From contig JAQGMJ010000062.1 of NCBI GenBank assembly GCA_028292405.1, positions 106,898 to 170,897 on the forward strand: a stretch of 64,000 bases of DNA. The letters are read 5' to 3'. Every line of letters starts with the position of its first letter. The first letter of the stretch is position 1. Source of the stretch: Betaproteobacteria bacterium. Its GTDB lineage: Bacteria; Pseudomonadota; Gammaproteobacteria; Burkholderiales; JAEUOS01. Both the position numbers and the translations under genes were made by a program. Under the pieces are notes generated by a model, which searched no databases, had not been told where the DNA came from, and saw only the letters and a list, made by a program, of their open reading frames with translations. Shown here in pieces: positions 49,649-59,886 of the stretch.

Positions 49649-49663
49649 GGCTGGCCGTGCCGC

Positions 49664-50560
49664 TCAGGCGGCCAGGCGCTCGGGGTGCGCCACCCCGTCG
49701 CTGACGCGCACCAAGCCGAGAAAGCGCTGCTCGGGGTCGTAAGCGCGCACCAGGCCCGGCGCGGCTTCCAGCGGCAGGCGCTGGCCCAGGCGCAGGCGCG
49801 CCGCCAGCGTAGCGTCCAATGTTAGCGAGGGCAGGGCGGCGACCAGCGCATCGACCGGCCGCAGGGCGGCCATCCGCGCTTCGATGTCCATCTCCTGCAG
49901 TTGCGCCAGCGTAATCGCACCGGAGAGATCAAAGCCGCCCGTCGCTTCACGCCGCAGCGCGGTCAGGTGCGCGCCGCAGCCCAGGGTCTCGCCGATGTCT
50001 TCAGCCAGGGTGCGCACATAAGTGCCCTTGCTGCAGGCGACGCGAAAGCTCACGCTCTGGCCCTCGCGCGCCACCAGGTCCAGCACGCGTATCGTCACCT
50101 GGCGCGGCTCGCGCTCCAGGGTTTCGCCGGCGCGCGCGTATTCATACAGCGGCTTGCCGTCGCGCTTGAGCGCGGAATACATCGGCGGAATCTGGCTGAT
50201 CGCGCCGGTATGGGCGGCGAGGGCGGCGGCGAGTTGCGCGTCGCTTACATCCACCGGCCGGGTCTGGCGCACTTCGCCTTCAAGGTCGGCGGTGGTGGTG
50301 GTCACCCCCAGGCGCATAGTGGCGAGGTAGGTCTTGTCGGCATCCAGCAGATGCCCGGAGAACTTGGTGGCTTCGCCCATGGCTACCGGCAAGAGGCCGG
50401 TGGCGAACGGGTCCAGCGTGCCGGTATGCCCGGCCTTGTCGGCGTTGTACAGGCGCTTGATCACGCCCAGCACGCCATTGGACGTCAGGCCCACCGGCTT
50501 GTCGATGAACAGCACGCCGTCGATGCGCTGGCGGGGAGGGCGTTTGGGCGTCTGGTTCAA
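49664..50560 (-). CDS. truB: tRNA pseudouridine-55 synthase
   Basis: 298 residues with TTG start at 50560; no ATG lies in frame near the family N-terminus. Catalytic Asp50 is in GHTGTLDPFATG; KPVGLTSN and the YxALK-type MYSALKRDGKPLYEYAR motif are present. It converts U55 of tRNAs to pseudouridine. It is the last gene of the rimP-nusA-infB-rbfA-truB operon. Confidence 0.96.
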   Translation of the reverse strand: MNQTPKRPPRQRIDGVLFIDKPVGLTSNGVLGVIKRLYNADKAGHTGTLDPFATGLLPVAMGEATKFSGHLLDADKTYLATMRLGVTTTTADLEGEVRQTRPVDVSDAQLAAALAAHTGAISQIPPMYSALKRDGKPLYEYARAGETLEREPRQVTIRVLDLVAREGQSVSFRVACSKGTYVRTLAEDIGETLGCGAHLTALRREATGGFDLSGAITLAQLQEMDIEARMAALRPVDALVAALPSLTLDATLAARLRLGQRLPLEAAPGLVRAYDPEQRFLGLVRVSDGVAHPERLAA

Positions 50561-50635
50561 GGCGGCGGGGCGCGAGAGAAAAAAGACGCAGGATGAAACA
50601 AGGCAAAAGCAATTCTTGCTTTGCCTGCTTCTTGC

Positions 50636-51010
50636 TTAGTCTTCCTTGGCGCGTACGGAGTTGGCCTGCTCGATCAATTGAGAGAGTTCGATGCCGCGCT
50701 CCAGGCTTTCGTCGAACTTGAAATGCAGTTCGGGAATCTGGTGGATCTTGATCCGCTTGCCCAGCATCAGGCGCAAAAAGCCGGAAGCCTTTTTCAGGCC
50801 GGCAAGAATGCTCGGCACCGCCGTGCGGTCCGTCATGGTGGTGAAGTAGACGTTGGCGTGCGCGTAGTCAGCCGTCACCTCCACCGCGGTCAGGCTGATC
50901 ATGCCGATGCGCGGGTCTTTCAGTTCGGTACGGATCAGGTCCGCCAGGTCGCGGCGGATCTGCTCGTTGACGCGGTCGGCGCGGGCAAAGCCCTTGTTCT
51001 GGTGGCGCAT
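50636..51010 (-). CDS. rbfA: 30S ribosome-binding factor A
   Basis: 124 residues from ATG 51010 (AAGGAAA upstream). KH-like RbfA fold: RADRVNEQIRRDLADLIRTE, DPRIGMISLTAVEVT, ANVYFTTM, and IPELHFKFDESLERG. It assists late maturation of the 30S subunit and cold adaptation. It follows infB by 53 bp. Confidence 0.96.
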   Translation of the reverse strand: MRHQNKGFARADRVNEQIRRDLADLIRTELKDPRIGMISLTAVEVTADYAHANVYFTTMTDRTAVPSILAGLKKASGFLRLMLGKRIKIHQIPELHFKFDESLERGIELSQLIEQANSVRAKED

Positions 51011-51063
51011 AGGTTTTCCTTCGCCGCAACATCGGGGCCGGCGCAGGCCGGACCCGATGTCGT

Positions 51064-53901
51064 TTAGGCCAACGTTCTTGCCACTTCCTGGACTTCGAAG
51101 ATCTCGAGCTGGTCGCCCACTTCGATGTCGTTGAAGTTCTTCAGCGACAGGCCGCACTCGAAGCCGGCCTTGACCTCGCGCACGTCGTCCTTGAAGCGCT
51201 TGAGAGAATCGAGCTCGCCGGTCCAGATCACCACGTTGGCGCGCAGCAGGCGTGCCGAGGAGCCGCGTTTCACCAGGCCATCGAGCACATAGCAGCCTGC
51301 CACCGTGCCGATCTTGGTGATCTTGAACACGTTGCGGATCTCCACCATGCCGAGGATCTGCTCGCGCTTTTCCGGCGACAGCATGCCGGACATCGCCGCC
51401 TTGATCTCGTCGACCGCGTCGTAAATGATGTTGTAGTAGCGGATGTCGACGCCGTTGTTCTCGGCCAGCTTCTTCGCCGAGGCATCGGCACGGGCGTTGA
51501 AGCCGATGATCACCGCCTTGGAGGCGATCGCCAGGTTGACGTCCGACTCCGAGATGCCGCCCACTGCCGCATGCACCACCTGCACCTTCACTTCGGAGGT
51601 GGAGAGCTTGGTCAGCGCCTGCACCAAAGCCTCCTGCGAACCCTGCACGTCGGTCTTGACGATCAGCGGCAGCACCTTCGCCTCTTCCTCGCCCATCGAC
51701 TCCAGGATGTTTTCCAGCTTAGAGGCGGACTGGCGCGCCAGCTTGGTGTCGCGGAACTTGCCCTGGCGGAACATGGCGATTTCACGCGCCTTGCGCTCGT
51801 CGGGGATCATCGCGACTTCTTCACCGGCCGCCGGCACGTCCGACAGACCCTGGATTTCGACCGGGATGGAAGGACCGGCCTCGGTCAGGCTCCTGCCGGT
51901 TTCATCCAGCATCGCTCGCACCTTGCCGAAAGCGGCGCCCGCCAGCAGCATGTCGCCGCGCTTCAGCGTCCCGCTCAAGACCAGCACGGTGGAGACCGGG
52001 CCCTTGCCCTTGTCAAGGCGTGATTCGATTACCAGGCCACGGGCCGGCGCATCCTTGATCGCGGTCAACTGCAGCACTTCGGCCTGCAGCAGCACGGCGT
52101 CGAGCAACTCGTCGATGCCCTGGCCGGTACGCGCCGAGACTTCGACGAACTGCGTATCGCCGCCGAAGTTCTCGGGAATCACCGACTCGGCCACCAATTC
52201 CTGCGTGACGCGTTCCGGATTGGCGTCCGGCTTGTCGATCTTGTTGATCGCCACCACGATAGGCACGCCCGCCGCCTTGGCGTGGGCGATCGCTTCCTTG
52301 GTCTGCGGCATTACGCCGTCGTCGGCCGCCACCACCAGGATGACGATGTCCGTTGCCTTCGCGCCGCGCGCCCGCATGGCGGTAAACGCCTCGTGGCCCG
52401 GGGTGTCGAGGAAGGTGATCATCCCCTTGGCGGTTTCGACGTGATACGCGCCGATATGCTGGGTGATGCCGCCGGCTTCGCCATGGGCAACACGGGAGGA
52501 ACGGATGTAGTCGAGCAGCGAGGTCTTGCCGTGGTCGACGTGGCCCATCACCGTCACCACCGGGGCGCGCGGCTCTGCCACGGCGTCGGGGTGGATTTCG
52601 GCCGGGTCGACCAGATAGGCTTCCGGATCGTCCAGCTTGGCGGCAACCGCCTCGTGGCCGAGTTCCTGCACCACGATCATCGCGGTGTCCTGGTCAAGCA
52701 CCTGATTGATGGTCACCATCTGGCCCATCTTCATCAGCGACTTGATCACCTCAGCCGCCTTCACCGACATCTTGTGGGCGAGGTCGCCCACGGTGATGGT
52801 TTCCGGTACGTGCACTTCGCGCGTCTGCGGCTCGGTCGGTGCCTGGAAGGAGGAGGCCTCGTCGTGCGACGACTTGTGGTGGCGCTGCTTGGGGCCGCGC
52901 CAGCCGGAGGCGCCGCCGACATCGCCGCGCGTCTTGATAACTTTTTTCTTTGCCGCGTCGTCGCCCTGCCAGGCAACCGCGCCCAGCACGGCCTGCGTCT
53001 TCGCCGGCTTCTTGACTGCCTTCTTGTCGTCGCCCGGCTTGGCGGCGGGCTTGTGCAGGGTGCCGGTGGTCAGTGCGACACGAGCCTTCTCGGCGTCGAT
53101 CTTCGCCTGCACGACGCGGGCTTCGCGCTCGGACTGCTCGCGGCGCTCACGCTCCTGCTTGGCAGCCACTTCGCTGGCCTGCCGCTCGCGCAGGGCAAGG
53201 GAGCGGCGCTCCTCTTCCTCGCGAATCTTGCGCTGGGCCTCGTCGATGACGGAAACACGCACGCGGGTCGGCCCGGCCGGGCGCGGCTGCGCGGCCGGGG
53301 CGCCGGCTGTGGCCGGCTCTGCCTTGATTTCCGGTTTGGCTTCGGGCTTCGCCTCGGCCACCACTTCGGGCTGCGGCGCGGGTTCCGGTTCGGGTTCGGG
53401 CTCCGGTGCGGCGGCGACAACGGGTTCGGGTTCCGGCTCCGGCACGACCACGGGGGCCTCGACCACAGGCTCGGGCTCAGGGGCCGGTTGTGCGGCGGCG
53501 GCTTCGGCGGCAGCAGCCTCGGCCACAGCGGCCTGGGCGGCGGCTGCGGCAGTAGCAGCTTCGGCCGCCTCGGCGGCAGCGGCGGCGGCCTCGGCCTGCG
53601 GGTCGCGCTGGATCAGCACGCGCTTCTTGCGCACTTCCACTTGAATAGTGCGCGCCTTGCCGCTGGAGTCGGCCTGCTTGATCTCGGAGGTCGACTTGCG
53701 CGTCAGGGTGATCTTTTTCTTGTCGGCGCCGGCGGCGCCGTGGCTCTTGCGCAGGTGGTCGAGCAACTTGGCCTTGTCCGCCTCGGCGAGCGTATCGGCG
53801 CCGCTTTGCTTGACAACGCCGGCGGCCGCCAACTGCTCGATGAGCGTTGCGACAGGCATTTTCAATTCATCAGCAAATTGGGCAACGGTATTAGTGGCCA
53901 T
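51064..53901 (-). CDS. infB: translation initiation factor IF-2
   Basis: 945 residues. An IF2_N domain (residues 1-50, [20 protein letters not shown]) is followed by a long Ala/Glu/Pro-rich linker to about residue 350, a second IF2_N-like domain, the G domain with [19 protein letters not shown] and NKIDKPDA, and domains II-IV. The linker has runs of EPEPEP and AEAAAA type, which give long antisense reading frames that are not genes. It delivers fMet-tRNA to the 30S subunit. Confidence 0.98.
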   Translation of the reverse strand: MATNTVAQFADELKMPVATLIEQLAAAGVVKQSGADTLAEADKAKLLDHLRKSHGAAGADKKKITLTRKSTSEIKQADSSGKARTIQVEVRKKRVLIQRDPQAEAAAAAAEAAEAATAAAAAQAAVAEAAAAEAAAAQPAPEPEPVVEAPVVVPEPEPEPVVAAAPEPEPEPEPAPQPEVVAEAKPEAKPEIKAEPATAGAPAAQPRPAGPTRVRVSVIDEAQRKIREEEERRSLALRERQASEVAAKQERERREQSEREARVVQAKIDAEKARVALTTGTLHKPAAKPGDDKKAVKKPAKTQAVLGAVAWQGDDAAKKKVIKTRGDVGGASGWRGPKQRHHKSSHDEASSFQAPTEPQTREVHVPETITVGDLAHKMSVKAAEVIKSLMKMGQMVTINQVLDQDTAMIVVQELGHEAVAAKLDDPEAYLVDPAEIHPDAVAEPRAPVVTVMGHVDHGKTSLLDYIRSSRVAHGEAGGITQHIGAYHVETAKGMITFLDTPGHEAFTAMRARGAKATDIVILVVAADDGVMPQTKEAIAHAKAAGVPIVVAINKIDKPDANPERVTQELVAESVIPENFGGDTQFVEVSARTGQGIDELLDAVLLQAEVLQLTAIKDAPARGLVIESRLDKGKGPVSTVLVLSGTLKRGDMLLAGAAFGKVRAMLDETGRSLTEAGPSIPVEIQGLSDVPAAGEEVAMIPDERKAREIAMFRQGKFRDTKLARQSASKLENILESMGEEEAKVLPLIVKTDVQGSQEALVQALTKLSTSEVKVQVVHAAVGGISESDVNLAIASKAVIIGFNARADASAKKLAENNGVDIRYYNIIYDAVDEIKAAMSGMLSPEKREQILGMVEIRNVFKITKIGTVAGCYVLDGLVKRGSSARLLRANVVIWTGELDSLKRFKDDVREVKAGFECGLSLKNFNDIEVGDQLEIFEVQEVARTLA

Positions 53902-53967
53902 GGATGTCTTTCATAAGGGTGAAAAGGAGAATTGCAAGCCCGAGGCTGCGCAAGGCAGCGTCAGCAC

Positions 53968-55464
53968 TTACGCAGCTTTCTCCCCTTCACCGTCGAACCA
54001 ATGGGCGCGCGCCTTCATGATCAGCGCCTTGGCGGCGTCGTCGCCCAATGCCGGTTCGATTTCCTGCAATTCGTCTACCGCCAGTTCAGCCAGGTCGTCG
54101 CGGGTCTTGATCGCGGCGCCGGCCAGTTTGGCAGCCAGGTCGCGGTTCATTCCCTCGAGCGAAAGCAGGTCTTCCTGCACGCCGGAGAGCGATTCCTCGG
54201 AGGCAATCGCCGCATTGAGCAGGGCGTTGCGGGCGCGGTCGCGCAGTTCGTTGACGGTGTCTTCGTCGAAGGATTCGATTTCCAGCATTTCGGTGATCGG
54301 CACGTAGGCCACTTCTTCCAGCGTGGAGAAGCCTTCCTCGATCAAGATGTTGGCGACTTCCTCGTCCACGTCCAGCTTTTCCATGAACAGGGCGCGGGTG
54401 GCGGCGGTCTCGATTTCCTGCTTTTTCTGCGACGCTTCCATCGTCATCAGGTTGATCTCCCAACCCGTGAGTTCAGACGCCAGGCGCACATTCTGCCCGC
54501 CGCGGCCGATCGCGATGGCGAGGTTTTCCTCGTCCACCACCACGTCCATGCTGTGCTTTTCCTCGTCCACCACGATGGAGGAGACCTGCGCCGGCGCCAA
54601 GGCGCCGATGACGAACTGCGCCGGGTCCGGCGACCAGATGATGATGTCGACGCGCTCGCCGGCCAGCTCATTGGTCACGGCCTGCACGCGCGAACCGCGC
54701 ATGCCGACGCAGGTGCCGATCGGGTCGATGCGGCGGTCGCTGGTGAAGACGGCGATCTTCGCGCGCACGCCGGCGTCGCGGGCGGCCGACTTGATTTCCA
54801 GCAGGCCTTCCTCGATTTCCGGCACTTCCAGTTCGAACAGCGCCTTGATGAAGTCTGGCGTGGTGCGCGAGACGACGACAGCCGGCCCGCGCTGGGTACG
54901 GTCGATTTTATAAATGAACGCGCGGATGCGGTCGCCGACGCGGAACACTTCCTTCGGGATCATCTGGTCGCGCGGCAGCGCGGCTTCGACCCGGCCCGAC
55001 TCGATCAGGATGCGGTGGTTTTCCACCCGCTTGACGGTGCCGTTGATCAGCTTCTCGTTGCGGTCGAGGAAGTCGTTGAGGATCTGGTCGCGCTCGGCGT
55101 CGCGGATCTTTTGCAGGATGGTCTGCTTCGCCGCTTGCGCGCCGATGCGGCCGAATTCGATCGGCTCCAACTGCTCTTCGATGAAGTCGCCGATCTGCAC
55201 TTCCGGGTCTTCGTCGCGGGCGTCGGTGATGCCAATCTGGTTGTCTTCGCTTTCGAGATCGGGCTCGTAGACCACCTGCCAGCGGCGGAAGGCCTCATGG
55301 TCGCCGGTTTCACGGTCGATGGCCACGCGCACGTCGGCCTCGCCCTTGAAGCGCTTCTTGGTGGCGGAGGCGATCGCCTGCTCGAGCGCGGTGAACACCA
55401 CGTCCTTGTCCACGCTCTTTTCGCGCGCCAGCGCGTCGGCCAACAGCAAAATATCCCGGCTCAT
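53968..55464 (-). CDS. nusA: transcription termination/antitermination factor NusA
   Basis: 498 residues: N-terminal RNAP-binding domain, S1 ([17 protein letters not shown] region onward), KH1 and KH2 ([38 protein letters not shown]), then two acidic AR-type repeats, the full proteobacterial form. AGGAG is 8 nt before the ATG. It modulates pausing and termination and often autoregulates this operon through its leader. Confidence 0.98.
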   Translation of the reverse strand: MSRDILLLADALAREKSVDKDVVFTALEQAIASATKKRFKGEADVRVAIDRETGDHEAFRRWQVVYEPDLESEDNQIGITDARDEDPEVQIGDFIEEQLEPIEFGRIGAQAAKQTILQKIRDAERDQILNDFLDRNEKLINGTVKRVENHRILIESGRVEAALPRDQMIPKEVFRVGDRIRAFIYKIDRTQRGPAVVVSRTTPDFIKALFELEVPEIEEGLLEIKSAARDAGVRAKIAVFTSDRRIDPIGTCVGMRGSRVQAVTNELAGERVDIIIWSPDPAQFVIGALAPAQVSSIVVDEEKHSMDVVVDEENLAIAIGRGGQNVRLASELTGWEINLMTMEASQKKQEIETAATRALFMEKLDVDEEVANILIEEGFSTLEEVAYVPITEMLEIESFDEDTVNELRDRARNALLNAAIASEESLSGVQEDLLSLEGMNRDLAAKLAGAAIKTRDDLAELAVDELQEIEPALGDDAAKALIMKARAHWFDGEGEKAA

Positions 55465-55521
55465 ACCAAACTCCTGAATTCTCGTCTTTGCGTAAGGTTT
55501 TTGCGAAAAACGCTCAACCCA

Positions 55522-56019
55522 TCAAAACTCATAACGCGGCACCAGCCGCGCCCTGTCCAGCAGGGTGAAATCAATTTCCAACAACTGGCCTTCCACTTCC
55601 AGCGCCGCCTTGCCATCGGCGTACCGCGCAATGCCCTGGAAATTCTTGCGAATACCGAAAACGCCACCTGGGGCCTTGCGCATCTTCAACGCCACTTCCT
55701 CGCCGGCGAAACGCTCGAAATCGGCCGGTTTTTTCAGCGGGCGGTCCAGCCCCGGCGAAGACACTTCCAGGCGGTCGTACTCGATGTTTTCCACCGTGAA
55801 GGCATAAGTGAGCTGGCGGCTCACCTTTTCGCAGTCTTCGACACTGATCATCGCGCCCGTTTTTTTCTTGCCGGACCGCTTTTCCGCGGCCTGCGCGGCC
55901 TGCTCGGGCAGCAGGTCAATGAACACCCGCAGCAACTGGGACCGATTGCTCTGTTCGACGTCCACCAGTTCGTAGCCGAGGCCGGTGACCGTGGTTTCAA
56001 TCAGTTCCGCCAAATCCAT
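55522..56019 (-). CDS. rimP: ribosome maturation factor RimP
   Basis: 165 residues: [20 protein letters not shown] start, [19 protein letters not shown] and [21 protein letters not shown] core, and a C-terminal SH3-like domain. An insertion of about 15 residues ([18 protein letters not shown]) between the second strand and the SVEDCE motif is longer than in E. coli. It is the first gene of the nusA operon and binds the pre-30S particle. Confidence 0.96.
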   Translation of the reverse strand: MDLAELIETTVTGLGYELVDVEQSNRSQLLRVFIDLLPEQAAQAAEKRSGKKKTGAMISVEDCEKVSRQLTYAFTVENIEYDRLEVSSPGLDRPLKKPADFERFAGEEVALKMRKAPGGVFGIRKNFQGIARYADGKAALEVEGQLLEIDFTLLDRARLVPRYEF

Positions 56020-56059
56020 GTTTCACCGCCGGATGAGAAAATGCGTGTCCGGCGCCACA

Positions 56060-56117
56060 AACAAAAAATGGGCACACTTGCCCATTTAACAATCAAACTT
56101 CCGACCCGCAGGGCCGG
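56060..56117 (-). promoter_or_regulatory. attenuator-like leader hairpins upstream of rimP
   Basis: On the minus strand CCGGCCC-TGC-GGGTCGG (56117-56101) is followed by AAATGGGCA-AGTG-TGCCCATTT (56087-56066) and then T-rich sequence. The second stem has nine pairs and a T run starting within it, a rho-independent terminator form, 47 nt before the rimP start and downstream of the predicted promoter. Confidence 0.6.
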
Positions 56118-56205
56118 AAAAACAAAGCCCGGCCTGGGGGCTGGGCAGCGGCAACCGAACAACGACTGTCGAAAATACAAACTAAAGCTACCTTTTAACT
56201 CTGCA

Positions 56206-56214
56206 AGTATAGCA
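56206..56214 (-). promoter_or_regulatory. extended -10 promoter of the rimP-nusA-infB operon
   Basis: Minus strand TGC-TATACT (-10 at 56211-56206) with a weak -35 CTGGCA 18 bp further upstream. Start near 56199 gives a leader of about 180 nt that contains the two hairpins. Confidence 0.55.
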
Positions 56215-56298
56215 GATTATTGCCAAACTTGCCAGCCGGGAAGCGGGCTTTTCCTAGGCAGGGCCGGGGTTGCGAAAACGCGCGCCACCCGCTGCGGA

Positions 56299-57429
56299 TC
56301 AAACCCCTGGCACCAGCCGCAACAGGGTGATTTCCGAGGGCGCGCCGAAACGCTGCGGCGGACCCCAATAGCCGGTGCCGCGACTGGTATAGACCCACAG
56401 ATCATGCAGGCGGTCCAGGCCGGCGGTAAACGGCTGCTGCAAGCGCACAAAGAAATTCCAGGGCAAAAACTGCCCGCCATGGGTGTGGCCGGACAATTGC
56501 AGGTTGAACCCGGCGGCGGCGGCGGCCGGCGCGCTGCGCGGCTGGTGCGCCAGCAGCAGCTTGAAGGCATCGGCCGGGGCGCCGGCGATCGCCGCCTGCG
56601 GGCTGCTGGCCTGTGCTGGATCAAAATGGCCGGCACCGAAATCGGTGACGCCGGCCACCGCCAGCGCCGCCGCGCCCTGTTCCAGCACCACGTGCTGGTT
56701 CATCAGCACGTTAAGACCCAGCCGCCGCAACTCGGCCACCCAGGCGGGGGCGCCGGAATAATATTCATGATTGCCGGTGACAAAAAAGGTACCGTGGCGC
56801 GAACTCAGATCCGCCAGCGGCGCCACATGCGCGCGCAACTGCGCCACCGTGCCGTCGACCAGATCGCCGGTGATGGCCACCATGTCGGCGCCGAGCGTGT
56901 TTACCGCTGCCACGATCGCCTCCACGTAGGGCGCCTTGATGGTCGGGCCGACGTGGATGTCGCTGATCTGCGCGATCGAAAAACCGTGCAGGCCGGCGGG
57001 CAGGCCGGCGATCGGCACGTCCACCCGCACCACCGCGGCGGTGCGCCGCGCGTTGAAAAAGCCGACCAGGCTCAAGGCCAGCGCAATCAGCGGCACCGCC
57101 AGTGCGGAGTCGGCCTGCCAGTTGCCCCAATCAAGGCTAGGCAGCAGCCACTGCAAGCTGACGTAGACCACGAACACGATGTCGCGCAGCACGGTGAGCA
57201 CGAACAGCGACGAAAACAGGCCCATGCACAGCAGGCCGGCCCAGGCCAGCGCATCGCTGCCGCCGGCGCGCCGCATTTGCAGGCCCAGGGGCATCAGCAG
57301 GGCGGAGATCACCAGCCAGAGCAGCAGCACCAGGTTGGCCGGCGCCCAGGCGCCCAAGTCCGGAAACAGGCGCAGGCCGATATAGGCGTGGAACAGGGCC
57401 GAGACGGCGAACAGCGCAAAACGGCCCAT
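56299..57429 (-). CDS. membrane-anchored metallophosphoesterase (YaeI-like)
   Basis: 376 residues. Four membrane segments in the first 150 residues, then a calcineurin-like phosphoesterase domain with ISDIHVGP, ITGDLVDG, FVTGNHEYY, LAHQPRS and LSGHTHGGQF, the full set of metal ligands. Related YaeI/YkuE proteins cleave UDP-diacylglucosamine or other phosphoesters; the substrate here is not known. It ends about 90 bp before the predicted rimP promoter and is divergent from the Bug receptor gene. Confidence 0.9.
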   Translation of the reverse strand: MGRFALFAVSALFHAYIGLRLFPDLGAWAPANLVLLLWLVISALLMPLGLQMRRAGGSDALAWAGLLCMGLFSSLFVLTVLRDIVFVVYVSLQWLLPSLDWGNWQADSALAVPLIALALSLVGFFNARRTAAVVRVDVPIAGLPAGLHGFSIAQISDIHVGPTIKAPYVEAIVAAVNTLGADMVAITGDLVDGTVAQLRAHVAPLADLSSRHGTFFVTGNHEYYSGAPAWVAELRRLGLNVLMNQHVVLEQGAAALAVAGVTDFGAGHFDPAQASSPQAAIAGAPADAFKLLLAHQPRSAPAAAAAGFNLQLSGHTHGGQFLPWNFFVRLQQPFTAGLDRLHDLWVYTSRGTGYWGPPQRFGAPSEITLLRLVPGV

Positions 57430-57614
57430 TAGCGAGAATCCCCAAGCTTATGCATACGCCTGTAGTAGGGCTATTCCGCAGATTTTTCAAGAGCGGGCGT
57501 AAAAGCAGGCGACTCCGATCACGCACATAACCGGCGCGCAGGTTGCCGCTCCCGGTGGCGCGTGATAAAAGACCCCAGCAAAGCAATTCTTATAAAGACT
57601 CGGAGACCTTCCCC

Positions 57615-58595
57615 ATGCAACGCAGAAACTTTCTCCAGGCCGCCGCCGGCCTCATCCTTACGCCGTGCCTGGCGCAAGCCGCCGAAACGGCGGCGGAATA
57701 CCCTTCCAAGACGGTGACTATCATCGTGCCCTTCACGCCGGGCCAGGCGGGCGACGTGGTGGCGCGGGTGGTGGCCGAAGCCTTGACCAAGATATGGGGC
57801 AAATCGGTGGTGGTGGACAATCGCGGCGGCGCCGGCGGCACCCTGGGGGCGCGGGTGGCAGCGGCGGCGGCGGGCGACGGCTACACCTGGCTGCTCGGCT
57901 CCAGCGGGCCGATGTCGATCGCCCCGGTGGTGTACAAGAGCGCGGGCTATGACCCGCGTAAGGATTTCGTGCCGCTGATGGACGTGGCGTCAAACGCGCA
58001 AGCGCTGGTGGTATCGAGCAACTCGAAATTGACTTCGATGGCCGACTTCGTCGCCGCCGCCAAGGCGGCGCCCGGCAAGCTCAACTATGGCTCCTCGGGC
58101 ACCGGCTCGACCCAGCACATGACCATGGAGCTGTTCAAGCAGCGTGCCGGCATCGACGTACTGCATACGCCCTACAAGGGCTCGGCGCCCGCCTATACCG
58201 ACCTGTTCGGCGGGCAGATCGACGCCATGTTCGATTCCCTGCCGCCGGCGCTTAATTTCCAGCAATCCGGGCGCGCGCGCATCCTCGCCGTTTCCACCCC
58301 GCAGCGCGACCCGAAGGTGCCGAACATTCCGACCATCGCCGAGTCCGGCTACCCTGGCTTCGACGTGCTGGGCTGGCTCGGCCTGGTGGCGCCCAAGGGA
58401 CTCGATCCCGCCATACAAGCGAAGATCATCGCCGACCTGAAAAAGGTGATCGCGATGGATAGCGTCAAGAGCCAGTTTGCCAACCAGGGCCTGATCCCGG
58501 TCGGCACGGCAGGCGCGGACTTCGGCAGATACATCGACGCCGAGATCAACAAGTGGATTCCGGTGGTGAAGGCCGGGCATATCGTGATCGATTGA
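57615..58595 (+). CDS. Bug-family tripartite tricarboxylate receptor (periplasmic)
   Basis: 326 residues from ATG 57615 (GGAG upstream). Signal peptide starts MQRRNFLQAAAGLILTP; the RRNFL string suggests a Tat signal. The mature protein has the Bug pattern YPSKTVTIIVPFTPGQAGDV, NRGGAGGTLGA and YGSSGTGSTQHMTMELF. Bug proteins bind dicarboxylates, tartrate-like acids or amides for TctAB transporters, but no tctAB is present here. The gene 9 bp downstream encodes a D-tartrate dehydratase, suggesting tartrate or a similar hydroxy-acid as ligand. Confidence 0.92.
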   Translation: MQRRNFLQAAAGLILTPCLAQAAETAAEYPSKTVTIIVPFTPGQAGDVVARVVAEALTKIWGKSVVVDNRGGAGGTLGARVAAAAAGDGYTWLLGSSGPMSIAPVVYKSAGYDPRKDFVPLMDVASNAQALVVSSNSKLTSMADFVAAAKAAPGKLNYGSSGTGSTQHMTMELFKQRAGIDVLHTPYKGSAPAYTDLFGGQIDAMFDSLPPALNFQQSGRARILAVSTPQRDPKVPNIPTIAESGYPGFDVLGWLGLVAPKGLDPAIQAKIIADLKKVIAMDSVKSQFANQGLIPVGTAGADFGRYIDAEINKWIPVVKAGHIVID

Positions 58596-58604
58596 TCGCC
58601 TGAG

Positions 58605-59774
58605 ATGCGCATCACCGAAATCCGCGAACTGGCGGTGCCGCTGGAGGGCAACGTCTCCAACGCCGTGGTGAGCTTTTCCGACCACGACGTTTCGCTGGTG
58701 GCTCTGTTTACCGACGTGGTGCGCAGTGCCCGGCCGGTAGTCGGCTTGGGCTTCAATTCCATCGGCCGCTTTGCGCAGGGCGGCATCATCCGCTCGCGCA
58801 TGGCGCCGCGCGTGCTGGGCAGCGCGCCGGATTCCCTGCTGGCCGCCGACGGCAAGGGCTTCGACCCCGCGCGCGTGCTGGCAGCCGCGATGCGCAATGA
58901 AAAACCCGGCGGTCATGGCGACCGCGCCAGCGCGGCGGGGGCGATCGAACTGGCGGTATGGGACCTCAACGCCAAGCTGCGCGACGAGCCGGCGTACGCG
59001 GCTATCGCCCGCAGGCATGGCAAGCAGGGTGCGAGTACCGGCGCGGTCGACGTCTACGCCGCCGGCGGCTACTACTATGCGCGGGGCACCGGCCGCACCC
59101 TGGGCGACGAGTTGCGCGCCTACCGCGACATGGGCTTCACCGCCTACAAGATGAAAATCGGCGGGGCGCCGCTGGCCGAAGACATCAAGCGCATCGAGGA
59201 GGCGCTGGCGGTGGCGGGCGAGGGCAGCCGCCTGGCGGTCGATGCCAACGGCCGCTTCGATCTCGTTGCGGCTACGGCTTATGGAAAGGCAATGGCACCC
59301 TATGGCCTGCGCTGGTTCGAGGAAATTGGCGACCCGCTGGACTATCAGTTGAATGCCCAGGCCATCGCCGCCTATGGCGGCACAGTGGCCACCGGTGAGA
59401 ACCTGTTTTCGCTGGTCGACACGCAAAACCTGCTGCGCTTTGGCGGCATGCGTCCGGGACGCGACATTTTCCAAATGGACCCGGGCTTAAGCTATGGCCT
59501 GACCGAATACGCGAAGATGATCGCGCTGCTCGAAGCCGGCGGCTACGACCGCAAGCAGGCCTACCCGCATGGCGGCCACCTGATCAACCTGCACATCGCG
59601 GTAGGCATGGGCCTGGGCGGCTGCGAGGCCTACCCCGGCGTGTTTCAGCCCTTCGGCGGCTACACCGCCGAATGCGCGCTCGGCGGCAGCACCGTGCGCC
59701 CAAGTGACGCACCCGGCTTCGGCCTGGAGCAAAAGGCCGAGCTGGCGCCGGTGATCGCGCGCCTGACCGGCTGA
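58605..59774 (+). CDS. tarD: D(-)-tartrate dehydratase (enolase superfamily)
   Basis: 389 residues. The residues used by the Bradyrhizobium enzyme are present at the same numbers: Lys184 in YKMKIGG, Asp213 in VDANGRFD, Glu239 in FEEIGDPLDY, Glu265 in TGENLFS, His322 in YPHGGH. The segments GYGFNS-like GLGFNSIGRFAQGG and NEKPGGHGDR also match. It should dehydrate D-tartrate to oxaloacetate with Mg2+. It sits 9 bp after the Bug receptor gene, so uptake and breakdown are probably co-expressed. Confidence 0.88.
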   Translation: MRITEIRELAVPLEGNVSNAVVSFSDHDVSLVALFTDVVRSARPVVGLGFNSIGRFAQGGIIRSRMAPRVLGSAPDSLLAADGKGFDPARVLAAAMRNEKPGGHGDRASAAGAIELAVWDLNAKLRDEPAYAAIARRHGKQGASTGAVDVYAAGGYYYARGTGRTLGDELRAYRDMGFTAYKMKIGGAPLAEDIKRIEEALAVAGEGSRLAVDANGRFDLVAATAYGKAMAPYGLRWFEEIGDPLDYQLNAQAIAAYGGTVATGENLFSLVDTQNLLRFGGMRPGRDIFQMDPGLSYGLTEYAKMIALLEAGGYDRKQAYPHGGHLINLHIAVGMGLGGCEAYPGVFQPFGGYTAECALGGSTVRPSDAPGFGLEQKAELAPVIARLTG

Positions 59775-59886
59775 CCGATTTACGCCGCGCAGCAGGTCCG
59801 AGCGGGCCGTCTCACGCAATTTACCGCCGAAGGCGTATGCTCGGGCACGGGCCTGATATCCAGCGCCTTCTGCTTAAAGCCTTCCC

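Noticed and set aside
52282..53916. Long open frame opposite infB (544 codons), and others opposite RND, kinase and ilvD genes
   Set aside because: These are antisense shadows of high-GC coding sequence, with His/Arg/Gly-rich composition, no ribosome sites and no domain; the opposite strand carries recognised genes.
57533..57546. GGCGCGCAGGTTGC as a sigma-54 promoter for the Bug receptor gene
   Set aside because: Spacing and TTGC fit, but the -24 half is purely GC-rich, it stands alone outside the stress locus, and such matches are expected by chance in this genome.
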